A stretch of 64,000 nucleotides of DNA from NCBI GenBank assembly GCA_025667525.1, contig CM046876.1, forward strand, positions 483,000,557 to 483,064,556, written 5' to 3'. Below the pieces are notes generated by a model. The model was not told the origin of the DNA. It searched no databases and saw only the letters and a list, made by a program, of their open reading frames with translations. The DNA comes from Glebionis coronaria. Its lineage: Eukaryota; Streptophyta; Magnoliopsida; Asterales; Asteraceae. A program made the translations under genes and the position numbers. Positions 11,251 through 21,100 of this stretch are shown here, one piece after another. Position 1 is the first letter of the stretch; each line of letters begins with the position of its first letter.

Positions 11251-11540
11251 TTTTCTTTGAATAATCTTAAGAGTTACTGTATTACTGTTTCTGTTTCTAC
11301 TGTTTAATTTTAATTTTAATTTTAATTTTAATTTTAATTTCAATTCAAGTTTTATTATTAGTTAATAATTCAATTACTTTTAAATTTAAGTTTAAATTTT
11401 CGATCATTTAACATTTAGTAGGTTAGAAAACCAAACCCTTTTATTTAGTAACCAAGAACAATCATTCCACTTAAAGCCGAGATCAATTCGAGAGGACTGT
11501 GAGAGAAAATTAGAACCCATACAAAAACCCTAGTATCAAA

Positions 11541-11555
11541 TGGCGCCGCTGCCGG
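11541..11555 (+). promoter_or_regulatory. Primer binding site of element B (tRNA-Asp type)
   Basis: TGGCGCCGCTGCCGG begins two bases after the LTR end. It matches the sites of A and C, placing B with Athila-like elements by primer usage. Confidence 0.9.
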
Positions 11556-11742
11556 CTCTTTTCGTGAGGATTAAAGGTTTTTGTGAGAGACGCGTTGGCT
11601 TTTGGGATCCGTTCACTTGTGAACGTTATTTTTCGTGTCCAAAAATTTTCAAAAATCCAAAAACATTTGAAAAATCATAAAAGCACTTCTTTTTCAACAG
11701 TTTTGCACCAAAAATATTCTTCTTGCTTATCTATCTTTCTTT

Positions 11743-13107
11743 ATGGATTTTTATATCCATTGCGTCCGGTGTGGGAAACAATTATACGGGAACGACTCAT
11801 GTCAATGGTGTACATGTGAGCGGTGCGGTAACGATATCGACAACACACAAAACGGATTTTGTCCCTTGTGCAACTCGACTAATTCATTCTTTTTGAACCC
11901 ACCTCCTGTTCCCCCGTGCATCTATTGTGGAAGCGATTCTCATTGGCATGTTTCGTGCCCGGTTCAATACCCGTCTGTTCACGGACAAGAACCGGGGTAC
12001 AATTATGACAATGAAAATAGCTATCCACAAGACGCACCCGACTTTTCTCCTTACCCTTCTTGCCAAAATTGTGGGGGTCCTCACGATACCTATTATTGTC
12101 AACCAATGAATTATTATGAGCAAAATCCGTCTCCTCAGTTTTCGTCACCAATGGATTATTATGAACCAAACCCGGTTTATGATCCTTCTCAACCGATGAA
12201 CTACTATGAGCCACAACCATGCTATAATTCAGGTTTTCAACATTTTGAGCCCCCACAACACCCCATCGATCATCAACCCTCCTTCGAACATTTGAGCTCC
12301 CACGACCAATGGGCCACTCTTGCTAAGCAAGGTCAACAACTTCAAGAAGCTTTCAACAAGATCATCGAAAAATATCAAGAGGATAAACGACAGGAGCAAA
12401 TATCGAATATCGAGACTTATACTCCTCCCCTGGTGTATCCATACTATTATGATGATGATGACGATGAGCCTACTATTTCTTGGAATGAACTTACTGCTCA
12501 ATGTCCTAGTGCGATTGTTATCCCTCCTCTCAATATCCCAAACGTGTCTAAGGAGTGTGATACATTGAATGAGCTTAGTGATGTTGGTCTTGATAAAGTG
12601 TTTGATGATGAGGTTTGTGACTTACCTGCTATGGAGCTTAAGGACGACGTTACTCTTACAGAAGAGGTCGATCCAAATGATGACGATTTTTCTCCAAGCT
12701 ATGAGAATTTCACTTTTGAAATTTCTCAATCTCCACCGGGAGATGCGGGTGATGACGATTTATTCTCTCCGGTTTACGAGAAGTTCACCGATGAACATGA
12801 TCTTGTGGATAAGGTGGAAGACGTGCTTCTTCGAGATAGATTACGGAAAGTGCACCTTCTTATTGCTCAAATTGAAGCGTTGACTTCTCCTCCTCTTTCC
12901 GAGCCTTTGCCTCCATCTATTCCTCCCGTTGAAGATAATGACCCATTGCTGGAAGAAATTGACATTCACTCCATACCATCAGGTAATGATGACGATGATT
13001 TGGAGGGGGGCATTATTTATGATAATTTGCAGCAGGAAGATATTGTCCTAAGTCCCCCTCCCGAGCACCTTTCATCCTCCCCCTTTAGCCACTATCACGG
13101 AGGATGA
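11743..13107 (+). CDS. Cysteine-rich zinc-knuckle protein of element B (454 aa before a frame break)
   Basis: The ATG at 11743 is the first good start after the leader. Residues 1-50 hold a dense run of CxxC pairs (CVRCGKQ, CTCERCGND, CPLC), as in a zinc ribbon. Two knuckles follow: CIYCGSDSHWHVSC (CX2CX4HX4C) and CQNCGGPHDTYYC (CX2CX3HX4C, the Athila spacing). Then come imperfect repeats PMNYYEP/PMDYYEP, a charged stretch near ATLAKQGQQLQEAFNKIIEKYQ that may form a helix, and a long acidic tail. There is no Gag domain. Similar proteins are, to my knowledge, common in Asteraceae repeats. A nucleic-acid chaperone or RNA-binding role for packaging is inference. Confidence 0.75.
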   Translation: MDFYIHCVRCGKQLYGNDSCQWCTCERCGNDIDNTQNGFCPLCNSTNSFFLNPPPVPPCIYCGSDSHWHVSCPVQYPSVHGQEPGYNYDNENSYPQDAPDFSPYPSCQNCGGPHDTYYCQPMNYYEQNPSPQFSSPMDYYEPNPVYDPSQPMNYYEPQPCYNSGFQHFEPPQHPIDHQPSFEHLSSHDQWATLAKQGQQLQEAFNKIIEKYQEDKRQEQISNIETYTPPLVYPYYYDDDDDEPTISWNELTAQCPSAIVIPPLNIPNVSKECDTLNELSDVGLDKVFDDEVCDLPAMELKDDVTLTEEVDPNDDDFSPSYENFTFEISQSPPGDAGDDDLFSPVYEKFTDEHDLVDKVEDVLLRDRLRKVHLLIAQIEALTSPPLSEPLPPSIPPVEDNDPLLEEIDIHSIPSGNDDDDLEGGIIYDNLQQEDIVLSPPPEHLSSSPFSHYHGG

Positions 13108-13387
13108 GTGCTTTGACCCGGGAGGTAACATTGCTTATGCTATCATTGATAACATCACGGCTTTGCCGAATGCTCAGCCTCCATTGTCTTTGGGGGATGA
13201 CAATGTGCTTACTATACCCAACCCACCTCCCGTGGATCTTAAATTCACATACTTCTCGTATGTCGAAAGGGTTTTTCTCCCATTCAAGACTTATCCCCCC
13301 GCCTCTCCTTTATTGATGTCCTCCGGGAACGAGGACAAGGTCTTTGATCCCGGTATTACATACGAGGCTTCCCCATGGACCATTTAA
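13108..13387 (+). pseudogene. Frame-shifted C-terminal module of the element B protein
   Basis: After the TGA at 13105-13107 the adjacent frame continues without interruption as TITEDECFDPGGN... to ...GNEDKVFDPGITYEASPWTI, ending at 13387. This is the same paired EDxxFDPGI module as at the end of the element A protein. A one-base length change in the C-run around 13076-13085 explains the break. The intact protein would be close to 548 residues. This could be a mutation of this copy or a programmed shift; I favour mutation. Confidence 0.65.
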
Positions 13388-15310
13388 TTCGGGGACGAGT
13401 CAGGCTCGTGACTCAGTTAATATAAACAAGCGCTTTTTGGGAGGCAACCCAATTATCTATCTATCTTTCCTGTTTTCACCATAAGTGTAGGGGGAGCCCC
13501 GTTGGTGTTTCTTGTTCTCTTTCTTATCATGTGCAGGGATTAGAGCTTCAAAGACACACTCTTGATGACTTTTGACGAACCGTGACTCCGTGTTCCCTTC
13601 TTCCCGGTTCTATCCTTAACTTTTTTCGATTCACTATTTTATATTTCTCAATATTAAAATAGGAATCTCTTTAGTGGTATTTTCCTTAACGAGATCTAAA
13701 CAAAGTGCACAATGTCCTAAGTGTAGGGGAGTTTACTCTCACATGCTTAAACATTGAGGACAATGTTTATATTAAGTGTAGGGGGACTTCTATCGAAGTT
13801 TTAAGTGGAATTTTCCATGAAAATGCCTTCATTTAACCGGAAAATCATATTTTTCAACATTTTTCAAATTTTTTATTAACTTTGGCCATTTAGTCGTATT
13901 TTTTTAAATTTTTATCGTTGCTTTCATATGTATATATCCCGCAATAAAGTCAAATTTTAATAAAGTGGTGTAGCTAGTTTAGAAGTCTTTGACATATTAG
14001 GCCCGTTGCGTTTATTTTGACTCAACCCGAATAGACTTATCCAAGTTTATTCTAGCTAGTATCCTTAACCATGTAGACCTTAATTGGTTTATTAGGCTAA
14101 GTGTCCACGAGTCTCATTTTTTGAGATTTTAAATTGTGGAGAACGAGAAATGATAGAGTCAATTATAAGTCGGTATTCTTGCGCAAGCTCACTTAGTGTA
14201 ATTATTTGCCTTTTCTCCCATCACTTGCTAATAATTTATCTGCAATAAGTAAGGTCGTACGATTTGAAAGGTTACTTAGCTTCTAGCCCAAGATCGTTTA
14301 AAAGTTGCTCGGTAATGATAAGAGTTCATAGCCAAGGCATAACTTATGAAGCGGGGCGCGAAGATTGGCGAGTCCGAAAAGGCCCTAACAAGGCATGAGG
14401 ATTCCATTTTATTGCTAAAGATCCAAGGTGATGTGAAAAGCATTATTCCCAAAGTCAATATGAAGGATCAAGACTCACGACGAAAAGCAATCAACTCCCA
14501 TAAAGATCATGGAGAAGTCTATCCGAAAAGACCCTAACAAGGTATGAGGATAAATAGATCCAAGTCCGAAAAGGAGGCGGATCGTTGTATCTCAAAATCC
14601 CAAATAGAGATTGAAGAAATAATCATGAAGTCGTGGTCAACAAAGTTGGAGTACCTCTCAAAAGTCTCCAAGTGAAGAAACTCTATGAACGATGAGAAGA
14701 CCATTATCTCAAGCACGTCTCTCAAGATATGAAGTATGAAGTACATGCCAAATATCGGCCCGAGAAAGGTCTCAAATCGTGAACCGAGTTATGCCAAGAT
14801 ATGAACTTTTTGATATCCCGAGAAGCAGTTTTAAAAGATTTTGTCCTTTAGCTAACTATTGATCAAATCGTCCTACTTTGCTTTCAGCCTAAATAAACTA
14901 TCGAAATAAGTCCAAAAATGCATCTTCGTGATCATTCTAAGACAAAAATAAAATATAAGAGATACACCTAGGTATAAGGGAGTTTAAGCATTTAATTAAG
15001 CCATGTGTGTAAGTGTTTGATTTGCTAACTTATAATAACAATGATCTCGTTTTTAAGCTTAGTTTGGGGAACGTGAAACTTGAGGGTGATAAATCTGCGC
15101 AGCACCAAAGCCATAATGTAAGTCTTTGATTTCTTTGCAAGTTATTTCCATCCTTTTGTTTACTTTAAAATTTTAATTTCTATTAGTATTTTAATTTTTG
15201 TTTAGTAGTATTTAAATAAGGCCAAAGTTGATTAATTATGAGAAAAGTGTAAATTTGCTTTATCACTAAGCATTGCATGAGGGCATGGCAATGGTTAAGT
15301 GTAGGGGATT
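13388..15310 (+). other. Non-coding 3' tail of element B with conserved palindrome and purine tracts
   Basis: No supported gene in 1.9 kb. GTGTAGGGGG-type tracts occur at about 13484, 13729 and 13776, and GTGTAGGGGATT abuts the right LTR at 15299-15310 as the probable polypurine tract. The palindrome AAACATTGAGGACAATGTTT is at 13749-13768. A block TCCGAAAAGGCCCTAACAAGGCATGAGGAT occurs at 14372-14402 and, with three changes, at 14522-14551. All these recur in the tails of F and mostly A. Confidence 0.6.
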
Positions 15311-16914
15311 TGATAGGTGTGTAAACACCCATCCTTTTACCACTTAATTCTGGCTAAAACGAGACCAAAACACGTATTTAATATCATTTGTTTGGAATTA
15401 TGCGTGGTTTTTGTGTTTATTGTGTTTTCAGAGCCAACCGGATGAATATTAAAGAAAACATGGGATTGCACGGGTTTTACCGAAGAAAAAGACTCAAGAT
15501 AAAGTCTATTGTCCAAGAGATGCAAAAGATTTGAAGTCACTGGGCCTATTCGAAGATTTATCGAAGAAAAGGACCAAAGATGGAAGATTTACATAAGTCG
15601 AAGGAACTCAAGTCTATTAAACGAAGAAATTAAAAGACGAGTTGAATTTAATCGACAACAAATCCCGAATCAGAATCGAAAACGTCAACTTTTCTGAAAA
15701 GACGAGAAGACAAGAAGAACGGGAGAAAGCCCACTCACCAACCAAAAGACAAGGCTATATAAAGGATCCCCTCACACACATCCAGTAGTGAGTTTTTAGT
15801 TTTTTTCCTTCTTCCACCTTTTTCTCCCTTTTAGTTCGTTTCATCACCATCACCACTAGGGTGATTGGTGATTTTAATCTTTGTTTTTCTAATCTTGTAA
15901 TTTTAATCTTTGTTTGATCTTGTTAAAACATTAATCATTCAATACAAGTTCTTTGTTTAATCTTTCCATTTCATCTTGTTCATCATCATCTTTATCTTCA
16001 AGTTCTTAAGTTCTTATTTTATTGAGTTTGATCTTCAAAAGTTGTTGGGATTTGTGTTTTTGTTGATAGGATTTGTAGTTTATGGTTAGTAGATGCTTTG
16101 TGATTAGTTTATTTAAGTTTTTGGTGAAAAACTTGGTGATTTTTGGATTAAAATCGATTTTCCTTGTTCTTCGGGTATTGTTACTGTATTTGTGTTTCCA
16201 GACTTCCGGATGAACACAAAACTTCCGGATGAACACAAAACTTCCGAGTGAACCTAAAAGTTCCGGATGAGCTTCATCTTCCGAATGAACTAAGAAGTTC
16301 CGGATGAACATTAAAAGTTCCGAATGAGTTTCTTTTTCAAAAGTTTCGAGTCAATTAAAAGTTCCGAATGAGTTTTGTTTAAAAAGTTCCGAGTGAATCA
16401 AAACTTCCGAACGAACTGAAGTTCCGGATGAATAGAAAGTTCCGAATGAACTGAAGTTCCGAATGAGTGTAAATCTTCCGAATGAATGTCTTTATAAAAA
16501 GTTCCGAATGAGTCTAGAGTTCCGGATGAAGCAAAACTTCCGAATGAACCAATCTTCCGAATATAGTTCCGCATGAACCAAAGTTCCGAATCAAGGTTGA
16601 ACTTCCGAATCAAGGTTGAACTTCCGAATCAATTTTCTTTGAATAATCTTAAGAGTTACTGTATTACTGTTTCTGTTTCTACTGTTTAATTTTAATTTTA
16701 ATTTTAATTTTAATTTTAATTCAAGTTTTATTATTAGTTAATAATTCAATTACTTTTAAATTTAAGTTTAAATTTTCGATCATTTAACATTTAGTAGGTT
16801 AGAAAACCAAACCCTTTTATTTAGTAACCAAGAACAATCATTCCACTTAAAGCCGAGATCAATTCGAGAGGACTGTGAGAGAAAATTAGAACCCATACAA
16901 AAACCCTAGTATCA
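15311..16914 (+). repeat. 3' LTR of element B
   Basis: 1604 bases, the same ends as the left LTR. TATA box at 15755-15764. Several differences from the left copy are C/G to T/A changes, as expected of methylated DNA, for example TTCCGAG to TTTCGAG in the motif array. Confidence 0.92.
16203..16632 (+). repeat. TTCCGGAT/TTCCGAAT motif array (right LTR of B)
   Basis: Copy of the array at 10821-11250 with two visible substitutions. Same orientation and spacing. Confidence 0.85.
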
Positions 16915-16919
16915 GTATG
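16915..16919. repeat. Target-site duplication GTATG (right copy) of element B
   Basis: Pairs with 9922-9926 and proves that 9926 and 16920 were adjacent before element B inserted. Confidence 0.93.
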
Positions 16920-19212
16920 TTTCTGATGAACAGTACTCTGGTGCAATTGGCACAAATATGAATTTCAATTGGCCAAATCTATCTCAAATAGTTACCAATT
17001 AACATACAAACTAATTGAAAACCTATATTAACCTGTTTTCTAACAATAATCAAGAAATCAAAGTCTAAATCCTACAAAAACTGGCAGAAAAAGGACAACA
17101 AATATTTTGCTATGTTTTACCAAATTTTGAACTTGCAAATGCTTCAAATCCTATCTAAACTTAGAACCTAATGCTAATAACATGTGAAACTTACAAAGTA
17201 AATGTGTCTAGGCAATTTAAACTAGCTTAATGATGCCTTAAACCAGATTATGCCTTAATGCCAAACACCCCTTACTTTTCTGATTATGAAGATTATCAAA
17301 CCAAAACCAAATCACAAGGACTAAAACTGATATATAGCTACTATATCATGCATATAACACTTAAACAAGCACTATCAAACTGCAAATACCAACTTTCAAG
17401 TACAATCACACCAAATCACATAAATCCTTATAAAACAGCAAACACATAACCAAGTGGGGTTCAAGCCATATACCTTGAGTTGATGCCTTCCAAACGGGTA
17501 GGTTTGAGCTTTTAGGAGCTTGTGAGAAGTGTAGAGGACCCCTGCTGTGGTTCAACAACTGAACCAGGGGTATCAATATCTTTAACAAGAGAAAAAAAAT
17601 GAAAATGGAAATGGGATGTCTTGTTTCACTTGTAACCTGCACACAACACAGCCAATCAAAGAAATAAATTCTTGTTTCAAAAAGACCATAAGATAGAAGC
17701 TTATGGCTTTTTAAACAGTAAGAGATAAGAATGAAATATTGAATACAAACTGAATTTTTTTAAAATCCTTTGGAACCAATCTTTGAAACTTTTTATGAAA
17801 ACCTTTTACCAACCTGATTTTTATAAGGTGAATCCACTTTCACTTCATCCTCTTATAATCATCAAGTTTTGAAAAGCAACACTTTGGAACTTAGAAAAAA
17901 CGAATTTCTGAAAAACCTTCTTTCAAACTGCAAGCTTGTGAATCCTTTAAACTACTAGCATAAAAAATAAACTTAGACTAGAAAAGACAGGAAAAGAGGA
18001 ACTCAATATTGTAATTTAAGAAAAGTTCATTTTCATTACTAATTTAGAAAATATACAAAAACTGGAACAAAAGCCAAATGAGATACAAGCCATCTCATTT
18101 TATACTAAGCTAAAGAATTATCTAGAAGCTGGAATAAAAAATTACAAGAATGAAAACCCTAAACCCTAATTCATGCTGAAAATCCACTTTTGCCCTTGAA
18201 GTCTTGGTCAGAGTAAGCCCCATGTGATGTTGTTGGATGCCAGGTTATAAAGGAGTGATCAGGCACGTCCATTGTGACTTTGGGACCAAGGAGAATGCCT
18301 TGGTCGTTGGATTTCTGCTAGGATTCCTATTTTGCCATTTTTGTTGAAGCAGGGGAGTATGGGGGTCCCATGGGAGGTCACGGGTGAGTTTGTTTATTGG
18401 TGGGTTGTGATTAAATCCAAGTTAATTATCATTCTGGAAAAAATTGGCCATTAACCCTTTGATTAGAGGGAATTAGGTTTCTAGGGTTCAAGGTGATTAG
18501 GGGAAAGCAGGGGTGGTTTAATCTGGTGAAAGGGTGATTAGTTTTTCAAAAACTTGTTTACCACCAAAACAAAACTGATTAAAATCAGTTTTATTTAAAA
18601 AGTGAGTGGGACTCTGACGTGGATGAGGGGTGCATTGTGATTGGTTGTTTTTAGGTAGTGGGACACGTGGCGTGTGGGTATTGGATGGGAGAGGTTTTGT
18701 TGTCTGGCTAAAATAGTCCCTGAACTCTCATTTTTCCTTCATGTTGTGATAAACATCCAAACACCTTTTTTCCTTTGAAAAGAACTTTGCTATACTTGTC
18801 ATTTTTGGCATGTTGATTTTCAAAACTTTACATAAGGACTTTCTTTGCACATTTGGATATCTTCAAGGGCCATTTATGTATATACTTGAAATATTAGGGA
18901 CCCAATGTGTAATTTGAGTGTTCACAAGGGTATAATATGACAAGTCTTCCAAAGTAGAGGGACCAAAGTTGCCAAATCTTCAAACTTCAAGGACTTCACT
19001 AGAAAATCATGATTCGGGTCCGGTTCTTTGTGCGGCTTCGTTTCCCGTGTTCGTTTTTGCTTGATTCCTTTGATCTTTTGGTGAATTCACGATATCCGTA
19101 CCTGAAATACACAATGAACAAACACAGGCATATTTTGGGTATTTTTGATGACATTTTAAGCGTTTTAAGCCCGATTTGGACGATGAGACTATGTATAAAT
19201 ACAGTCTCATCA
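16920..19212 (-). repeat. 5' LTR of element A, right segment
   Basis: Continues the LTR interrupted at 9926. From 17190 it matches 1-2026. It ends CTCATCA at 19212 (minus-strand LTR start TGATGAG) and abuts the gag gene of element C. The 270 bases at 16920-17189 have no partner in the window because the other LTR is cut off. Confidence 0.88.
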
Positions 19213-20941
19213 TTGGTTTAGGAAAATCATTTAACAAATCATTTACCAACTCAGAACCGGACTTAACATTATCAGAATTTTTACCTTCAACAATAATTTC
19301 ATCTTTAGTAACGAAATCCTCGACATCAGGAGAATTTGGAATTCCCTTGTCATTGTTGTAGATTTTACCGTTTCGAAGAGACGTCACCATATTCACATGC
19401 TCATTTCCATTTTTCTTGTGTGCGGGATTCATGGTGGGGTAGCTCGGTAGCCTTCCCTCATCTCTTTTGCTTAATTGATCCGCCAATTGACCAACTTGTC
19501 TCTCAAGAGCTGCAATAGATTTAGTAGTGGTCTCGTGTCTTTGATTAGTGACCTTGATTTTTCTATTGATCTCTTGATTGTTGGTAGACAATGAATCCAT
19601 AAGCCTATCAAACTTTCGGTCAAGGTTCAAGAGACGGTTGTCATCTTGCCCTTGGCCCTGATTTGGGTATTGTTGTTGTGGCCTATGATTGTAAGAATTT
19701 TGTTGGAAGTTAGATGAATCGCCACCCTCGTACCTTGGTTTGTAACCATAGTGTTGTTGTTGGGTATTATTAGGACGACTGTCTTCATCTTTCCAACGGA
19801 AATTGGGGTGATTGCGCCATCCAGGATTGTAACTTTCGGAGAATGGGTCATTTCGTGGACGACCACCGTAAACTCCATTTACCTCCTCATTTGGTGGCGC
19901 CACCCAACTTTGACAATTATCGACAGAGTGACTCGGATCACCACACATTGAACACCCACTATGCGACACATTAGACACATTCGGCACACCTTTTCCTATA
20001 TTTTTCAACAAAAGATCAACTTTCTTACTTAACTCGCTAATTTCAGAATTTGTGCCACGTTGGTTAGACACATAATTGGCGGAAGATGGGTGGTTGTTTC
20101 GATCCACTGAAGCTTGGGTCTTAGAACCTTTGCTTAGTTTTTCAAAAAACTCCCATTCTTCCTCCATAGGTCGCGAGAAAAACATACCCCCACTAGTGGC
20201 CATCACAAATTGTTGGTTGTTATAATCCAACCCATCATAGAAGACTTTGACAAGCTCCCATTTTGGAACATCGTGATGAGGGCATGTTCTTAATAACTCC
20301 TTAAGTCTATTAAATGCTTCATGAAACTGCTCGCCTGGGATTTGACGAAAGGATTTAATCTTATTCCTAAGGGCAGCAGTTTTACTTATAGAATAAAATT
20401 CCTCAAGAAAAGTAGATTGCATTTCAGACCATGAGTTAATACTACCTGGTTCAAGAGATGAGAACCAGTCCTTAGCTTGATCTTTAAGAGAAAAAGGAAA
20501 AAGGAGAAGTCTTACCTCATCCTTGGTAATATTATTAACCTGATGTGTGTCAGCAATTGAGAAGAATTCTCGCAGATGTGCGTATGGCTCCTCACGACCT
20601 CTAAACACTGGCAAGATTGCTATGAGGTTCGGCTGGATCTTGAAGTTACTAGTAACCCCTTTAACCGGATCCGGATAAACGATAGGCGAGGGATCCTCGA
20701 AGATCCCCGGCCTGTAATAAGAATCAACACCCCGTGGTGGAGATTCTTCTCCGCTGCTACTTCCGCTAGCACTTCCGCCAACATCTTCGTCACCTGGTAT
20801 TTCAGCGAAAAACTCTGCTAAACCTGAAAAATCAAGATTAATAGAAAACTGTCGAAACGTCTTCCTTCTTAACCTTGCACTTTTCTCAACTTCAGGATCG
20901 TAAGCTAACGGTGATGTACGTCCCGATCTACGTGTGCGCAT
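19213..20941 (-). CDS. Gag of element C, 3' end replaced by element A
   Basis: ATG start MRTRRSGRTSP. The Retrotrans_gag domain spans roughly residues 105-250 (signatures RLLLFPFSLKDQAKDWF and HEAFNRLKELLRTCPHHD), followed by CSMCGDPSHSVDNC, a canonical CX2CX4HX4C knuckle near residue 330, a Gln/Asn/Tyr-rich stretch, and a predicted helical segment around KVTNQRHETTTKSIAALERQ. About 576 codons belong to C; the frame then happens to continue about 68 codons into the LTR of A. That tail (from MMRLYLYIVSSS) is not part of the gene. Protease and polymerase are not in the window. Confidence 0.85.
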
Positions 20942-21076
20942 ACACTAACCTACACACTCACAAGAAACAAAACAAACAAACAAAACAAAACAAAACAAGA
21001 AAAATAAAATCTTTTTGTATTTTTTATTTTATTTAAGAAAAATATTAACAAAAACTTAAACGAAAAGCTCACTGAG

Positions 21077-21094
21077 TCCCCGGCAGCGGCGCCA
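21077..21094 (-). promoter_or_regulatory. Primer binding site of element C (tRNA-Asp type)
   Basis: The minus strand reads TGGCGCCGCTGCCGGGGA, six bases from the LTR end at 21101. One base from the Athila consensus. Confidence 0.9.
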
Positions 21095-21100
21095 AATTTT

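Larger units (their letters stand above)
9927..11538 (+). repeat. 5' LTR of element B
   Basis: 1612 bases, TGATAGG...TATCA. It contains a TATA box near 10372, the TTCCGGAT-type array at 10821-11250 and a TAATTT hexamer tract near 11300-11345 that differs in length from the right LTR. Its first 45 bases are clearly related to the LTR end of element F. Confidence 0.92.
9927..16914 (+). mobile_element. Element B: complete non-autonomous LTR element encoding a cysteine-rich protein
   Basis: Two near-identical LTRs (9927-11538 and 15311-16914) flank 3.77 kb of internal DNA. Both start TG and end CA, a tRNA-Asp-type primer site follows the left LTR, a purine tract precedes the right one, and GTATG duplicates flank the element. 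By hand I count about seven substitutions between the LTRs over 1.6 kb plus length changes in the T-run and TAATTT repeats, so the insertion is recent. The internal region encodes one zinc-knuckle-rich protein and no gag domain, protease, reverse transcriptase or integrase. It must be mobilised by another element. Confidence 0.93.
1..19212 (-). mobile_element. Element A: minus-strand Ty3/Gypsy gag-protease retrotransposon, split by element B
   Basis: Positions 1-2026 match 17190-19212 closely, with the same end (CTCATCA). Together with 8637-9926 this gives two LTRs around an internal region at 2027-8636. Reading the minus strand, the order is 5' LTR (19212 to 8637, interrupted by element B), primer site (8631-8614), gag-protease ORF (7785-4687), C-terminal extension, long non-coding tail, purine-rich tract and 3' LTR. 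No reverse transcriptase, RNase H or integrase is recognisable, so it is probably non-autonomous. It sits inside the gag gene of element C. The 3' LTR starts outside the window, so its target duplication cannot be tested; the right-hand candidate is TTGGT at 19213-19217. Confidence 0.85.

Noticed and set aside
12229..12501. ORFs antisense or frame-shifted to the B protein, including 11879-12256 minus
   Set aside because: Composition follows the real coding strand; no start context or homology.
14346..14537. Small ORF (63 codons) in the B tail with a 66-codon counterpart in F (36920-37120), similar residues such as AKIGESEK and LTRHE
   Set aside because: The F copy has no ATG at the start (TTG), A lacks it, and most differences change residues, so conservation looks nucleotide-level. 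It is covered by the duplicated tail block.
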